Origin: Liquorilactobacillus hordei DSM 19519
GTDB taxonomy: Bacteria > Bacillota > Bacilli > Lactobacillales > Lactobacillaceae
NCBI RefSeq assembly: GCF_019443985.1
Contig: NZ_CP049301.1
Span: 81,097 to 145,096, forward strand
Length of the DNA: 64,000 nucleotides
Reading direction: 5' to 3'
In this document: one piece after another, positions 36,001-45,045 of the stretch
How positions within the stretch are numbered: position 1 is the first letter of the stretch
How the letters are laid out: each line of letters begins with the position of its first letter
Position numbers and translations under genes: made by a program
The notes under the pieces: model-generated
Told to the model about the DNA's origin: nothing
Databases searched by the model: none
Seen by the model: the letters and a program-made list of their open reading frames with translations, nothing else

Positions 36001-39000
36001 TGCAACTGATCCCACTTCAAGTTTCCATTTTTTGACCCAAATATCAACGGTGTCACCAGATTGTATATGGAAATAAAGAACAGCAGCAGCTCCAAGACCA
36101 GAACCAATTGTACCAATAGCAGTCCAACGACTATAAGATGATGTCATATTAATTGAAGTTGTATTAGTTGTGTTTCCTTCAACTAAAAAATTAGCAACAT
36201 ATGTGTTGGCGAATGTTCCCTTAGCCGAAACAGAAAAAGCATAAGAAGATGGATAATTATGTGCTAATTGACTATTATAAGCCCCAACAGCACCACTACC
36301 ATTAGCTGTTCCACTTAAATGCCAAGCTGTATCTCCATCTGAATCTTTTTCAATGGTTATTGATAAACCTAATTTACCTTGTCCGAAAAAAGACGTAGTG
36401 CCAGTCCAAGGATTAAACTCTGCTGTTCCCAACAATAAGTTAGTTCCGACTGCACTATTATTAACTTGATCTTGTATCTTGCTAATATTCGTTGCATAGC
36501 CATCACTAGTTGCTTGTAATGTGTTTATTTTCCCATTTGCACTAGCAATACTTGAATCCCAACCTGTTGCTTTCGCTTTTAATTGAGTAATATCTCCATT
36601 TGATGTAGCTAAGTCTGCTGCTATTTGATCAGCCTTTTGAGATACATTTGTTACAGCTGTGACGGTTGCATTATCTGCTGGGTTAGCTGAATAATCTGTA
36701 GCAGTAGTGCCTAATTCAATTTTTACCCATGCAATTTCAATATAATTATTTAAATCAAAATCCGTAGAACTGAACCAGAAAGTATTGTAATCAGTCGGGC
36801 TTTGTGTCGTAAAAGTATTTTTTATAATCGTAAAATCACTTGATGCTGGAATAGCTAAAATAGGCATTGAGGTAGCATTCGTTGATTGTGCAATTTGAAA
36901 TGAAGCAGTTCTAGCATTTGTTGATTTATACTTCATAGTAACTGTGTATTTTGTATTAGCCTGTAGATATTGAGATAAATTCCAACCTAAATGAATAGTG
37001 GCGTTATTTTTTGCCTTAGTTATTATGATAGCTTTATTAGTTGAATCATATGAGTAACTCCATGTACCTGTTGAATCAGCACCCATTGGATTGGCTTGCA
37101 TATCTGTAGCAGATTGATAATTACCTGAAGCTAAAATGTAGTTAGTCCCTACTGCACTGTTATTAACTTGATCTTGTAACGTACTCATCTTACTTACGGT
37201 ACTATTTAAACCATCTGCATTAGCTGTAACCTTTTGTTCTGCACTAGTTACTCTACCAGTTAAATTATCAAAATCTGTTTTAGATGTCTTTTGTGACATT
37301 TGATCGGTGAGAACAGATAATTCAGAAGTATGGTTAGATACTGTCTGATTAAGTGTATCAACTGATGTTTGAGACGCTTTAAGTCCTAATCCGTTTGTAT
37401 TAGCCGTAATTTGAGCTTGTTGAATAATAGATACTTCATTTGAGTCCTGGGAATTTGCGATATACGAACCATCACTGATTGTAGATATGGTAGCAAAGAA
37501 ATTAGAAAATTGTAGATATCCATTCCTTCTCAACTCTGGCTTTATAGCGAATTTAGCCGCATCTGAATGACTTATAGTATATTTATATTTAAGCCGAGTT
37601 TCTGTATTTGTTTGTAAGTTTGAGCCATTATCAAAATCTGTAATAGACAATTCCTTATAATCAACACGGTTATTATTCTTATCAAAGATTTCCAAAACTA
37701 GAATAGTCGGATTATCAAGTGTAATTGTACTTTTCTTTATTAAGTCAAACGCAATAACTAAATTCTGATTGTTACTTACAGCAAAGTAATTACTCTCGAT
37801 TGAAATAATAGAATCTGAAGTTAAATTACTTTGTTGAAAATTAACCCATTTTTTACCATTACTGTCGTTAGTAATAGTTGCCTTAGAATTAACTGCTTGC
37901 CAGTGATTGAGATTATTAGTAAAAGAGCTATTTAGAATCTGATTACTGCTAGAATCACTGATGTTATCAATTTGTTTATTTATTTCTTTTGTAAAATTGG
38001 CTTGTAATTCCCCCGCCTTAGAGTCTATTTTTGTATTAGCTGCAGTAACATTTCCATTTAATGCAGTTATATTTTCTTGTGCGATTACCAATCTGTCATC
38101 AATTTGTGAAACAGCCGTACTAAGAGACTCTTGTTTATCACCTAATTGAGTCTGTTTAGAAGTCATGGTAGATATCTGATTACCAGTTATCTTTAATTCT
38201 GCTTCTGAATGCTGAATTCTTTGATAATTATCTGCACTGTTCATTTCCCAATAGGTTACTTTTGTTCCAGTTTCAAGTTTTGCTTGGTTTAAATATAGTG
38301 AGTTACCACTAGATAGCGCTCCATTCATTTCAAAGTCTATCGACATAGTGGTACTTGTTGCTACAAAGGTAATAAAGTAAATATCAGGTGTAGTAGATAC
38401 ATTTGTCGTCCCATTTTGGGTTTTCAAAACTCCAATTTTGTCTGCTAAAACCGTGATTGTATCTCCAGTTTTAAGTGTCTTCGCGACAACCGACAAAGTA
38501 TAGCTATTGCCTACGATTAGATTATCAACCGACATAGATAGTTTAATTGTAGATTTATTAAATGATGCCCAATAGCAATGATTGTACATAGTGTTTGTTA
38601 CACTTACGTATGCTGGATCACTCGCGCTCCATTGATACCAATCTCTTGTTCCTAATAACAAATTAGCTTTTTTAACCTGAAAACTATCTAACTTATTTGT
38701 TAGAGAATCTTCTGATACTTTTCCGTCAATCAAACCTGCTTGTTGCTTTAACGTGCTATTAATGTCATTTACATTTCCGTTTAAAACATCTAAGGACTCT
38801 TGACTAGCTTTATTCTCAATGGCAGTTGCATTTGTTTTAATATCTACTATATTTTTTTGAATTTGTTCTTGCGCATCATCAAGAGATGATTTGGTTGCTT
38901 TTGTCTCCAGTTCACCTTTTACGGTATCTACCGTTTGGCTTAAGTCATTTTGACCAATCTTTATATTTGCAAGATCTGTTTGAACTGTTACTAAATTTTT

Positions 39001-39420
39001 CTTTGTGTTATTCAACCCAGTATCTAAATCCGTTGCTTTTTGATTTAGCGTTGCTATGTTATCATTATGTTTAGTTATATCAGATTTAATATCACTTATA
39101 TTACTTGTAGCATTTGTATTGACTTCTTTAATTTCACTATCTAAGCTAGACTGAGCTTTTTCTAAATCACTCTTAGTCTTATCTAAATTAGCTTGTAAAC
39201 TAGATTTAAGATTTGTGTTGGCTTCTGATATTTTTCCATCAATAACTGTCATGTCTTTATCAGAAATACCGCCAGATGGAACACCGTTCTCAGCCAAGTC
39301 ATTAATTGCTGAAACTAAGTCTGTCTTATCAGTGGTCTTAAGTTCCTCAATGTCTCCAACATCTTTTACGGTAGGATATTTATATTCACCATCGCTTAAA
39401 TATTTAATTGTTTTTTTCAT
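33097..39420 (-). CDS. Giant tail fibre/adhesin with six repeated binding modules
   Basis: About 2107 residues; ATG at 39420 after GGGTGAG. Residues 80-260 are coiled coil. Then come about six modules of 130-150 residues, most opening with N-x-LLLGT or similar (NLLLGTRDW, NQILNSSF, NYILASGNY, NLLLGTAEF, NNLIPLGN, NLLLGTGSS) and several closing with ATDW-type motifs (ATDYSANPADN, ATDWNANPNDN, PTDWSLAVED, ATDWSLAPTD): jelly-roll carbohydrate-binding folds seen in prophage tail proteins. Coiled coils separate them. The C-terminal 500 residues are beta-rich as in tail endopeptidase/fibre tips. Unusually it lies before the tape measure, in its own unit. Confidence 0.83.
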   Translation of the reverse strand: MKKTIKYLSDGEYKYPTVKDVGDIEELKTTDKTDLVSAINDLAENGVPSGGISDKDMTVIDGKISEANTNLKSSLQANLDKTKSDLEKAQSSLDSEIKEVNTNATSNISDIKSDITKHNDNIATLNQKATDLDTGLNNTKKNLVTVQTDLANIKIGQNDLSQTVDTVKGELETKATKSSLDDAQEQIQKNIVDIKTNATAIENKASQESLDVLNGNVNDINSTLKQQAGLIDGKVSEDSLTNKLDSFQVKKANLLLGTRDWYQWSASDPAYVSVTNTMYNHCYWASFNKSTIKLSMSVDNLIVGNSYTLSVVAKTLKTGDTITVLADKIGVLKTQNGTTNVSTTPDIYFITFVATSTTMSIDFEMNGALSSGNSLYLNQAKLETGTKVTYWEMNSADNYQRIQHSEAELKITGNQISTMTSKQTQLGDKQESLSTAVSQIDDRLVIAQENITALNGNVTAANTKIDSKAGELQANFTKEINKQIDNISDSSSNQILNSSFTNNLNHWQAVNSKATITNDSNGKKWVNFQQSNLTSDSIISIESNYFAVSNNQNLVIAFDLIKKSTITLDNPTILVLEIFDKNNNRVDYKELSITDFDNGSNLQTNTETRLKYKYTISHSDAAKFAIKPELRRNGYLQFSNFFATISTISDGSYIANSQDSNEVSIIQQAQITANTNGLGLKASQTSVDTLNQTVSNHTSELSVLTDQMSQKTSKTDFDNLTGRVTSAEQKVTANADGLNSTVSKMSTLQDQVNNSAVGTNYILASGNYQSATDMQANPMGADSTGTWSYSYDSTNKAIIITKAKNNATIHLGWNLSQYLQANTKYTVTMKYKSTNARTASFQIAQSTNATSMPILAIPASSDFTIIKNTFTTQSPTDYNTFWFSSTDFDLNNYIEIAWVKIELGTTATDYSANPADNATVTAVTNVSQKADQIAADLATSNGDITQLKAKATGWDSSIASANGKINTLQATSDGYATNISKIQDQVNNSAVGTNLLLGTAEFNPWTGTTSFFGQGKLGLSITIEKDSDGDTAWHLSGTANGSGAVGAYNSQLAHNYPSSYAFSVSAKGTFANTYVANFLVEGNTTNTTSINMTSSYSRWTAIGTIGSGLGAAAVLYFHIQSGDTVDIWVKKWKLEVGSVATDWNANPNDNATVTSVTNAQNTAISQSKTYADNQISATASTLSANLSSTTTTLKTYADNSATTKANAVQNNLDNLQVGGNNLIPLGNISTAASTQTAYDSSTDIRTFTIANGAGGSWGGGIQNNASVKHEIPWNAYFTYSVEIMPLVSGLHWNSDTNSFPISGSNWNGNDNDTGRVVNDNTGTTDKTLIPNVWNKVWVTYRNASTANTNKLSLCDNSTVCVVNNSGNTVTVKFRHFQGEIGNKPTDWSLAVEDIQNYADAQANNAKNSAVSTAASDATTKANNAQNNAVSQSKTYTDTQISATAGTFNVKTSSIQTQLDNSAVGTNLLLGTGSSAVMTGANTSNQTASFYSLANGYNASKLATVYGTQFTISFDWSVSGTSPSGNITVQWNNVPWGISSVATVSSSNTSGHFTKAFGIGTQAANIANILGFRLDNFVGTLTVSNVKLEKGSVATDWSLAPTDTDYTNMFSMDSNGITLDAHGVNNSNKTILLRGDHVKIDSSNPVVIPSVSANVITTGVLKSKNQLTAFDLDNATITLNSNNAQKSNALLTDGSLSYKYTNFNNQVVTSSLGLNYASDWNNSHHLPDWLLAYQKAHNGAKVGELNIAGSDFINIHAGSTAEFTINNVADITKNHKYTIGEEQMAAVGSWVNTGNISFHDDDPAGVFKISKKAPATGKDQFISMGWYTEKWMGNQGSLPGNFENLNSYMYIASEGIMFSHTDPNIPLLSIGSENYTSDKVLLIAQGKGGMRIDGGAGSVNIDTVGGGHFLTTNGGDLIFGNNDGTGNVGLRGGIFYFDLKDNGTRILWADSNGLKVLSGGFTSTNSTTWLTNTRIDNELWVNGKLNVSGAKNAIVKTSKGWAQINAYETTEYYFGDLGKTDTGSGSKVKIVMDSLFLETVNTKVDYHVFVSSYGNGYAWVSEQNEDSFVIESNVPNLKISYEVKAKRKGYENTRLEIDGKFNEKFNME

Positions 39421-39456
39421 TAATTCACTCACCCACTATTATTTATTTTGTTTTAT

Positions 39457-39487
39457 ATGTATAAAAGATAGCCTTAAGCTATCTTTT
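39457..39487 (-). terminator. Terminator after tail tube gene
   Basis: AAAAGATAGC (39463-39472) pairs with GCTATCTTTT (39478-39487) around CTTAA; TTTTATA follows on the minus strand. It separates tail tube expression from the giant fibre. Confidence 0.75.
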
Positions 39488-39500
39488 GATATGTTTATTT
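39487..39500 (-). promoter_or_regulatory. Dispersed operator-like element, copy 13 (variant)
   Basis: AAATAAACATATCA right after the tail tube stop and touching the terminator stem, in the sense of transcription. Confidence 0.55.
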
Positions 39501-40604
39501 CTAGTCAATGATTTTATATACCGCTAGATCCTTATTCTTGTTAGGGAACAAATCAAATACGATTGATAGAGAAGCTGGTTCTTTTGAAGTTTGCGCAAAT
39601 GTAAATTTCGATTGCGGACGGGCATTGAAGTAATGCAATTGAATAAATTCGTCCTTGCCAGTTTCCTGGTTACGAATGTATGCATCACCATAAATCTCGT
39701 ATGCTCCAGAGAATGTATCTTCTCCTACCGTAATTGACTTAACACCATTTACAGTAGCAATATAGTAAACTACATAAGGTACACCTGTAATAGCTGCTTC
39801 TGAAAATGTAAGGGTGCCATCTTTACCAATTGTATAAGTTACCCCATCTTCTCCTTGTGCATTTGCGGCTGCTGTTGCTGCTGCAATTGCTTCATTTGTT
39901 GCTTTTACAACTGCACCAGAAGTTGAAGAACCTGCGGCTGTAGTCGTTACACTAACAACTGCTGATACAGGAGATTGTCCGTTTACATTAACAGCCGTAA
40001 CAGTATAGGTATATGAAGTTTCAGCCTCAAGATCTGTATCAGAAAATGAAGTAGTTGTTGGTTGTCCAACTTGTTTACCATCACGATATACAACATAACT
40101 TGTTGCACCTGTAGAAGTAGACCATGTGATTGCCGCAGATGTATCCTTTGCTGTTACTGCAACATCTGTAACCATTAATGGGACAGAACCCTCTCCACCT
40201 GTAATCTTTTGTGGAATTTCTGCTCCATCATGTCCAATTCCATCGTCTTCCAATTTATAGACAGTTACAGACCCATCTAATGGGGTTGAATTCAATTTAA
40301 GAATTCGATCACTTCCTAATGTTAAATCCTCACGTCTGAATACATCAGATGATCCGTTTTCAACATTAGCACCCAATGTTAAAGCTAGTAATTTTAAATC
40401 AAACAGTTCACTTTCAAGCGTTAATTTTCCGCTACGATTTGTATCCCACGCAATTGCATTTGCACCCTTCTTTGTCGCGTAAACACGATCTGAATCCCAT
40501 TCGGTCGAAGTAGCGTTAGCGTAGTCGATATAAAGAACTGGTTTCTTAGTTGCTTTGTCAATCAATACAAGATTGGAAGCATCTTTCATACCATAAATAC
40601 TCAT
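39501..40604 (-). CDS. Major tail tube protein with fibronectin-III insertion
   Basis: 367 residues, more GC-rich than its neighbours, as expected for a highly expressed structural gene. Residues 1-145 and 265-367 form the tube domain (MSIYGMKDASNLVLIDKATK; FNARPQSKFTFAQTSKEPASLSIVFDLFPN). Between them lies a fibronectin-III-like domain (TDVAVTAKDTSAAITWSTSTGATSYVVYRDGKQ... VSVTTTAAGSS) that would decorate the outside of the tail. Position after connectors and before the tape measure region fits. A terminator follows directly. Confidence 0.85.
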   Translation of the reverse strand: MSIYGMKDASNLVLIDKATKKPVLYIDYANATSTEWDSDRVYATKKGANAIAWDTNRSGKLTLESELFDLKLLALTLGANVENGSSDVFRREDLTLGSDRILKLNSTPLDGSVTVYKLEDDGIGHDGAEIPQKITGGEGSVPLMVTDVAVTAKDTSAAITWSTSTGATSYVVYRDGKQVGQPTTTSFSDTDLEAETSYTYTVTAVNVNGQSPVSAVVSVTTTAAGSSTSGAVVKATNEAIAAATAAANAQGEDGVTYTIGKDGTLTFSEAAITGVPYVVYYIATVNGVKSITVGEDTFSGAYEIYGDAYIRNQETGKDEFIQLHYFNARPQSKFTFAQTSKEPASLSIVFDLFPNKNKDLAVYKIID

Positions 40605-40610
40605 TAATTA

Positions 40611-41402
40611 TCACCTCATGTTAGTTTTTTTTAGCGATACTTTTTCTCGCCAATTTTTTATTTTCATATCTTTTGTATCAAATTTATATGATGTATAAAT
40701 TTGTAAATTCTGTTGCGAAATTTCCTTTTCAGAATACACTGCTATTAAATTAGAAAATTGATAATAATTCATTTTCCCAATTTCTTCAAAAGGGATAAAA
40801 GAGTTAGACGAACCTTGTAAAATAAGTATTTTATCGCCCATCTCAACCTTTTCTGCTTTTTGAAGTTTTCTTAGTCTACCTTTATATATGTTTTTCCAAA
40901 CCCTCATTTGATTCTTTGACATATTTTTTGGAGCTATTAAATCCTCATTCTTTTCAGCAAGAGTGATTAATCGAATATATTTAGCAAAATTCTCATATTC
41001 TGTACTATCTACAATCCATTCCAGTTTTTTGTTTATCATCTTATTATTTGATAGAAAACTAAAATCTTTCTTATCGCTTAATGTCCAATAACTAAAAGCT
41101 GAAATAAACATGTCTCTTAATGTGACATTTTTCCCATATAATAAGTTTCCAATTTGTTCATTTCCGCCTTTATCTGACGCTAAGTCCCAGAGACTTGGGT
41201 ATCTTTCTTCCATCTCATCAACAATCTCAGGTGAACCTGAGAATATTTCTCTGGTAGTAATTGAAAATGGTTTTATTAAATTATTGAATTCTTTATCTGA
41301 CATATTGGTGATTTCATTAATAGTAGGGACATGAATTGTGATTTTTTCATTATATTTCAGATCCTTACCGAGCATTAATGCCGTATAATTAATATCTGAC
41401 AT
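40611..41402 (-). CDS. Unknown virion-operon protein, 263 aa
   Basis: ATG at 41402 after TAGGTGATTATT. A mostly helical, charged protein (KYNEKITIHVPTINEITNMSDKEFNNLI...). It lies next to the tail tube gene; a similarly placed gene in other siphoviruses can be a tail assembly factor, but no motif supports that here. Ribosome binding sites and tight spacing show that it is expressed in the operon. Confidence 0.6.
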   Translation of the reverse strand: MSDINYTALMLGKDLKYNEKITIHVPTINEITNMSDKEFNNLIKPFSITTREIFSGSPEIVDEMEERYPSLWDLASDKGGNEQIGNLLYGKNVTLRDMFISAFSYWTLSDKKDFSFLSNNKMINKKLEWIVDSTEYENFAKYIRLITLAEKNEDLIAPKNMSKNQMRVWKNIYKGRLRKLQKAEKVEMGDKILILQGSSNSFIPFEEIGKMNYYQFSNLIAVYSEKEISQQNLQIYTSYKFDTKDMKIKNWREKVSLKKTNMR

Positions 41403-41411
41403 AATAATCAC

Positions 41412-41951
41412 CTACTTAAAATCAATGACTCTGAACATTAATGTATAGCCACCAAATCTATTATCTTGTTCCCAATTTTCTACAAGATTACCTTCTTGTA
41501 TTCTTCCCATTCCATAGAAATTATTATCTTGGAATAAGTCATATACTCTCTGCAAAATTAAATCTTGACGATATCCTTCATCCATTAGCATTAGATTTCT
41601 ATCAACCAATATATTGAAATATAGATAACCCATTACATATCTTTCTGAAAATTGTCTAAAAGACTCTTGAGGAATAAAACCACCTATCCCAATAGTTATA
41701 TAACTACCTTGTTGCTCTACTGTTTTAGGTACGTAAGTTGTGCCAAAGATACGATTATTTACTAAATCTAATTTGTCATCTTCAGTTAAACTATCTCTCG
41801 TGAGGGCATCAGGAGCATTATATTTAAGCATTTTTGAAATGTCTTCATCGTGACATAATGTATCCATCATATTTTGTTTCCATCTTGTAATTTGCATAAT
41901 TGAAGCATTGGGAGAATGAATATCTCTCCTATTTATCTCTATCCTTGGCAC
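41412..41951 (-). CDS. Putative tail terminator, 179 aa
   Basis: Lies between a head-closure-like protein and the tail tube region, the usual place of the tail terminator. The sequence contains a compact core (GSYITIGIGGFIPQESFRQFSERYVMGYLYFNILVDRNLML) and ends FGGYTLMFRVIDFK, resembling the shape of terminators. Identification rests mainly on synteny. Confidence 0.55.
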   Translation of the reverse strand: MPRIEINRRDIHSPNASIMQITRWKQNMMDTLCHDEDISKMLKYNAPDALTRDSLTEDDKLDLVNNRIFGTTYVPKTVEQQGSYITIGIGGFIPQESFRQFSERYVMGYLYFNILVDRNLMLMDEGYRQDLILQRVYDLFQDNNFYGMGRIQEGNLVENWEQDNRFGGYTLMFRVIDFK

Positions 41952-41962
41952 TTTACACCTCC

Positions 41963-42988
41963 TTAAGAAAATTTAGCAGCAACCTTCAATGTTAGATTTT
42001 TCATTTGATCATCTACTTTAACTATCAAATTGATAATTGTTCCAATATTTCTAGAATCATCAATAACTCTAATCTGTAAAGTATCTTCGTCTCGTTCTAA
42101 TATTGTTATAGGCATGTCTTGCAACGTTTCAATATTCCATTCTTTAACTTTCAACTGTTCTTGAGTTCCATCCGCGTTTTTCTTAATCGCTTTGTAAGAA
42201 TAACTACGACCCAATTTAATCTTCTCTTCGCCTGAAACTTCCCATGTAAGAATATCCTTTGGTATATCCTTTTCTTTTTCTGATTCCTGTTGAGTTGGTT
42301 TCCAGTAATCTGCAATACCTAACTCTTCGTTATCTATTTCTGGATTAAGGGTATCTTCATCAAGAAGTAGGTTAATTAGTCCTACACGCGATATCGAATC
42401 AGCAAATTCTACTTTGTAGACATTTCCACTAATAAAGAACCTATCCCCGATAGCTATCTTTTTTGTTTCATCTGTGTTTTTTACATAAAGCATCATTTTT
42501 GCATTAATTAAGGACAGGTGATTTCCTGTAAACGAAACACCTAATGTATACAATGTCTGGTTTTGAACATATGCTCCCCATCCAGCACCATTATTTGAAA
42601 TCGAATGTTTGTCGTAGTCAGTTACCCACTTAAGTTTTTGATTAACATGCTTGATTTTCAATTGCTGGTGAGTTGGAATAGTTTTAAACTCTTCTGTAAA
42701 CACTAACCATTCTTCTAAACGCCAGTTAATATAAGATCCTACTTCACAAGTAATTACATTAGGTAGAATAAGATATTTATCATCAGATAAATCTTTATTA
42801 TTACTTTGAGACTGGTCTTGAAAGATAGCTTGTGTTGCTCTCCCGTCAATAAAACAGTTTTCTTTATTTAGAGCATTATTAAAATAATTCTCAAATTCTC
42901 TTGTTTTATTTCGCATATTTCTTTCATATCTTGAAGAGCCAACTATCTTCATATGTTTACGGAAGTCGCTTGCAAACGTATCACTCAT
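41963..42988 (-). CDS. Head closure / connector protein, 341 aa
   Basis: The N-terminal 230 residues resemble head-closure proteins that describe coordinates of a beta barrel (VITCEVGSYINWRLEEWLVFTEEF, GDRFFISGNVYKVEF). The C-terminal 110 residues (DILTWEVSGEEKIKLGRSYSYKAIKKN...VKVDDQMKNLTLKVAAKFS) look like an added Ig-like or beta domain. ATG overlaps the stop of the upstream connector, so expression is coupled. Confidence 0.6.
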   Translation of the reverse strand: MSDTFASDFRKHMKIVGSSRYERNMRNKTREFENYFNNALNKENCFIDGRATQAIFQDQSQSNNKDLSDDKYLILPNVITCEVGSYINWRLEEWLVFTEEFKTIPTHQQLKIKHVNQKLKWVTDYDKHSISNNGAGWGAYVQNQTLYTLGVSFTGNHLSLINAKMMLYVKNTDETKKIAIGDRFFISGNVYKVEFADSISRVGLINLLLDEDTLNPEIDNEELGIADYWKPTQQESEKEKDIPKDILTWEVSGEEKIKLGRSYSYKAIKKNADGTQEQLKVKEWNIETLQDMPITILERDEDTLQIRVIDDSRNIGTIINLIVKVDDQMKNLTLKVAAKFS

Positions 42989-43419
42989 TAACCCATCTCT
43001 CCATATAAAGCAGCTTGACTATATTCATAGTCCACTAAACCTTCTTGTATTTCAGTTCTAAGTTGGCGTTCTACTTTACTTAATTGAGCGATATAGTTAT
43101 AACCTTGAACAGCTTGATAATCTCTATCACCAATTGATTTCTTCATCATTTCTTCCGAATTCTTAGTTCTTGAAATCCATTCAAGTTTCATCGCTTTAGC
43201 AAGCATTGAAATCTCAAAACCATTAAGATTGACATTAAACTGCTTGTTTTCTAAATCTACATCATATAAATCTTTACTGTAGGTAACGAATAGAACTCTT
43301 CCACTGTCTAAATAGCCCCATAATGTTTCTTCTAATTCTTCGTCATCAATAGCATTGAATTCATAACTATCTACTGAATTTAGAAATGCCTTATAGATAA
43401 CATCAAATTTTGTTGCCAT
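42988..43419 (-). CDS. Head-tail connector, 143 aa
   Basis: A small helical acidic protein (MATKFDVIYKAFLNSVDSYEFNAIDDEELEETL...) of the size and position of head-tail connector (adaptor) proteins, two genes after the capsid. The C-terminal half is amphipathic helix. Its stop overlaps the next start. No signature motif allows firmer naming. Confidence 0.58.
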   Translation of the reverse strand: MATKFDVIYKAFLNSVDSYEFNAIDDEELEETLWGYLDSGRVLFVTYSKDLYDVDLENKQFNVNLNGFEISMLAKAMKLEWISRTKNSEEMMKKSIGDRDYQAVQGYNYIAQLSKVERQLRTEIQEGLVDYEYSQAALYGEMG

Positions 43420-43432
43420 TGATTAATTCCCC

Positions 43433-43996
43433 CTAACCCACCTGAGAGGCTTTAATGTCACTTAAAATATCGTCATCCATATTAGTATTTACCAATTTAG
43501 CAACTGTATCAGATTTGTTGCTATCCACCGTATTCATAGACATAGTTGTCTCAATAAGTGTATTTTTCAAATTGGTTTTCAGTACTTTCTTAAAATCACC
43601 CATATCAGATTCTTGAATAAAAAATACGATATCTTCAGCATCAATACGGTAACTCGTGTCAATATTTTTTGCGCCTAGATCAAGTAAATCATCAAAATAT
43701 GAATTATACGTATCATCTAAATGCAAAGCTTTTGCGACATCCAATATGGTATATTCATCATCTATCACTTCTGATATAATCAATCGCATATCCTTAAATA
43801 ATTTACGTGATTGCGCTACCATTACACGCAAATCACCGAATGTCATAATATCCTCATCTCCTTGTCCTTCAAATTTCACCATTGAAGTTTTGTGAGGGGA
43901 CTCCCAAAAATATGACCCATGTGTATTATTTTGAATATAAATTTCAGTATCTTTATCTATTAATTTACGATGTTCTCTTCTATTTGTATTTGACAT
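43433..43996 (-). CDS. Virion assembly protein after capsid, 187 aa
   Basis: ATG after GGGAGAGAGCGATA. The product begins MSNTNRREHRKLIDKDTEIYIQN; the middle is acidic and the C terminus has two short charged helices. It follows the major capsid gene, where adaptor or DNA-packaging proteins are encoded. Function not recognised. Confidence 0.55.
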   Translation of the reverse strand: MSNTNRREHRKLIDKDTEIYIQNNTHGSYFWESPHKTSMVKFEGQGDEDIMTFGDLRVMVAQSRKLFKDMRLIISEVIDDEYTILDVAKALHLDDTYNSYFDDLLDLGAKNIDTSYRIDAEDIVFFIQESDMGDFKKVLKTNLKNTLIETTMSMNTVDSNKSDTVAKLVNTNMDDDILSDIKASQVG

Positions 43997-44031
43997 TATC
44001 GCTCTCTCCCTTCGCTTTTAACTTAGTAAAA

Positions 44032-45012
44032 CTAAGCGTTGTTCATATTGATCATTCCATATACCTTCATTTGAAGTACGGAAATACCAATTTTCTTTAA
44101 TGTTGTGAAACCTAATTGCATATCATTACGATCTGTATTATCAATTTCTTTAACAATCGACTGACCTTCCATGACAACTCCAACAATCTTTTCGTTTTGT
44201 GGCAAGATCAATAATGAGTTGTCATCTAAAGCAAAATCATTTGTATTTACTTTGAAAGCTTGTGGAATTTCAATTAATTGAATACCGCTGATCGTACCAA
44301 TGTAACCCAATTTATTAAATTCATCTTTCATTACATCTGACTTATCAACTAATGCAGCCGCACGTGCTAATCCTAACTTTGTCCCATAAACTGCTACTGG
44401 TGTTCCTGATTTAACTTGAATACGTTGTGCTAAGTTTACCAATGTTTCAAGAGTCAACTTACCAGTAAACTTGTCATTTGAACTTAATCCTGAATATGAA
44501 CTAGTAAATGCTTCACCAATTGCTGATTCAATATAACTAGAAAATCCCTTTGAAACATTGTCAACAAGTTTAGACCAGTCAATTTCCCCATTCATAAATT
44601 GTTCAAATTCTGCATATACCTTTGCACCGAACCAGTCTGTTTCAATCGTATATTTTCTACTTGTAACAGTCTGTCTGCGAAGATCTTGTGAACCCGAAGC
44701 AATCTTAGCTACACGGATAATACGTGGATCTTCTACACGGAATACTGGTTTTTGCCCAAGTGGGACATTACGGACATCTGCTAAGTTATCGAATTGATTT
44801 GTTAAGATTTCTGGAACTACTGCGTCAACCGCAACTGATAAGATTTCAAAAACCTCTGTTTTGTGTTTCTCAAAGCTGTAGTAGTCAAATTCGCCACCAA
44901 CTTTTTCCATTATCATATTGCGCAATGCCTGATTCCCACTTACTCCCTCAAATTCAAGATCTTTCTTGTGGTATAAATCACGTGCTAATTGCTTTAAGCC
45001 TTCATTTTTCAT
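44032..45012 (-). CDS. Major capsid protein
   Basis: 326 residues, preceded by operator-like copy 14 and a good ribosome binding site. Sequence features fit an HK97-fold capsid: an N-terminal helix (MKNEGLKQLARDLYHKKDLEF), an extended arm and the P and A domain segments (VPLGQKPVFRVEDPRIIRVAK, SGTPVAVYGTKLGLARAAALVDKS, GYIGTISGIQLIEIPQAF). It follows protease/scaffold and decoration genes in the expected order. GC is higher than in neighbouring accessory genes. Confidence 0.85.
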   Translation of the reverse strand: MKNEGLKQLARDLYHKKDLEFEGVSGNQALRNMIMEKVGGEFDYYSFEKHKTEVFEILSVAVDAVVPEILTNQFDNLADVRNVPLGQKPVFRVEDPRIIRVAKIASGSQDLRRQTVTSRKYTIETDWFGAKVYAEFEQFMNGEIDWSKLVDNVSKGFSSYIESAIGEAFTSSYSGLSSNDKFTGKLTLETLVNLAQRIQVKSGTPVAVYGTKLGLARAAALVDKSDVMKDEFNKLGYIGTISGIQLIEIPQAFKVNTNDFALDDNSLLILPQNEKIVGVVMEGQSIVKEIDNTDRNDMQLGFTTLKKIGISVLQMKVYGMINMNNA

Positions 45013-45031
45013 TCTTTTCCCTCATTTCTTT

Positions 45032-45045
45032 CATTATGTTTATTT
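45032..45045 (-). promoter_or_regulatory. Dispersed operator-like element, copy 14
   Basis: AAATAAACATAATG followed by AAAGAAATGAGGG, between the decoration gene stop and the capsid start, in the sense of transcription. Confidence 0.6.

Noticed and set aside
33097..39420. Diversity-generating retroelement target in the fibre
   Set aside because: No reverse transcriptase and no template repeat seen in the window.
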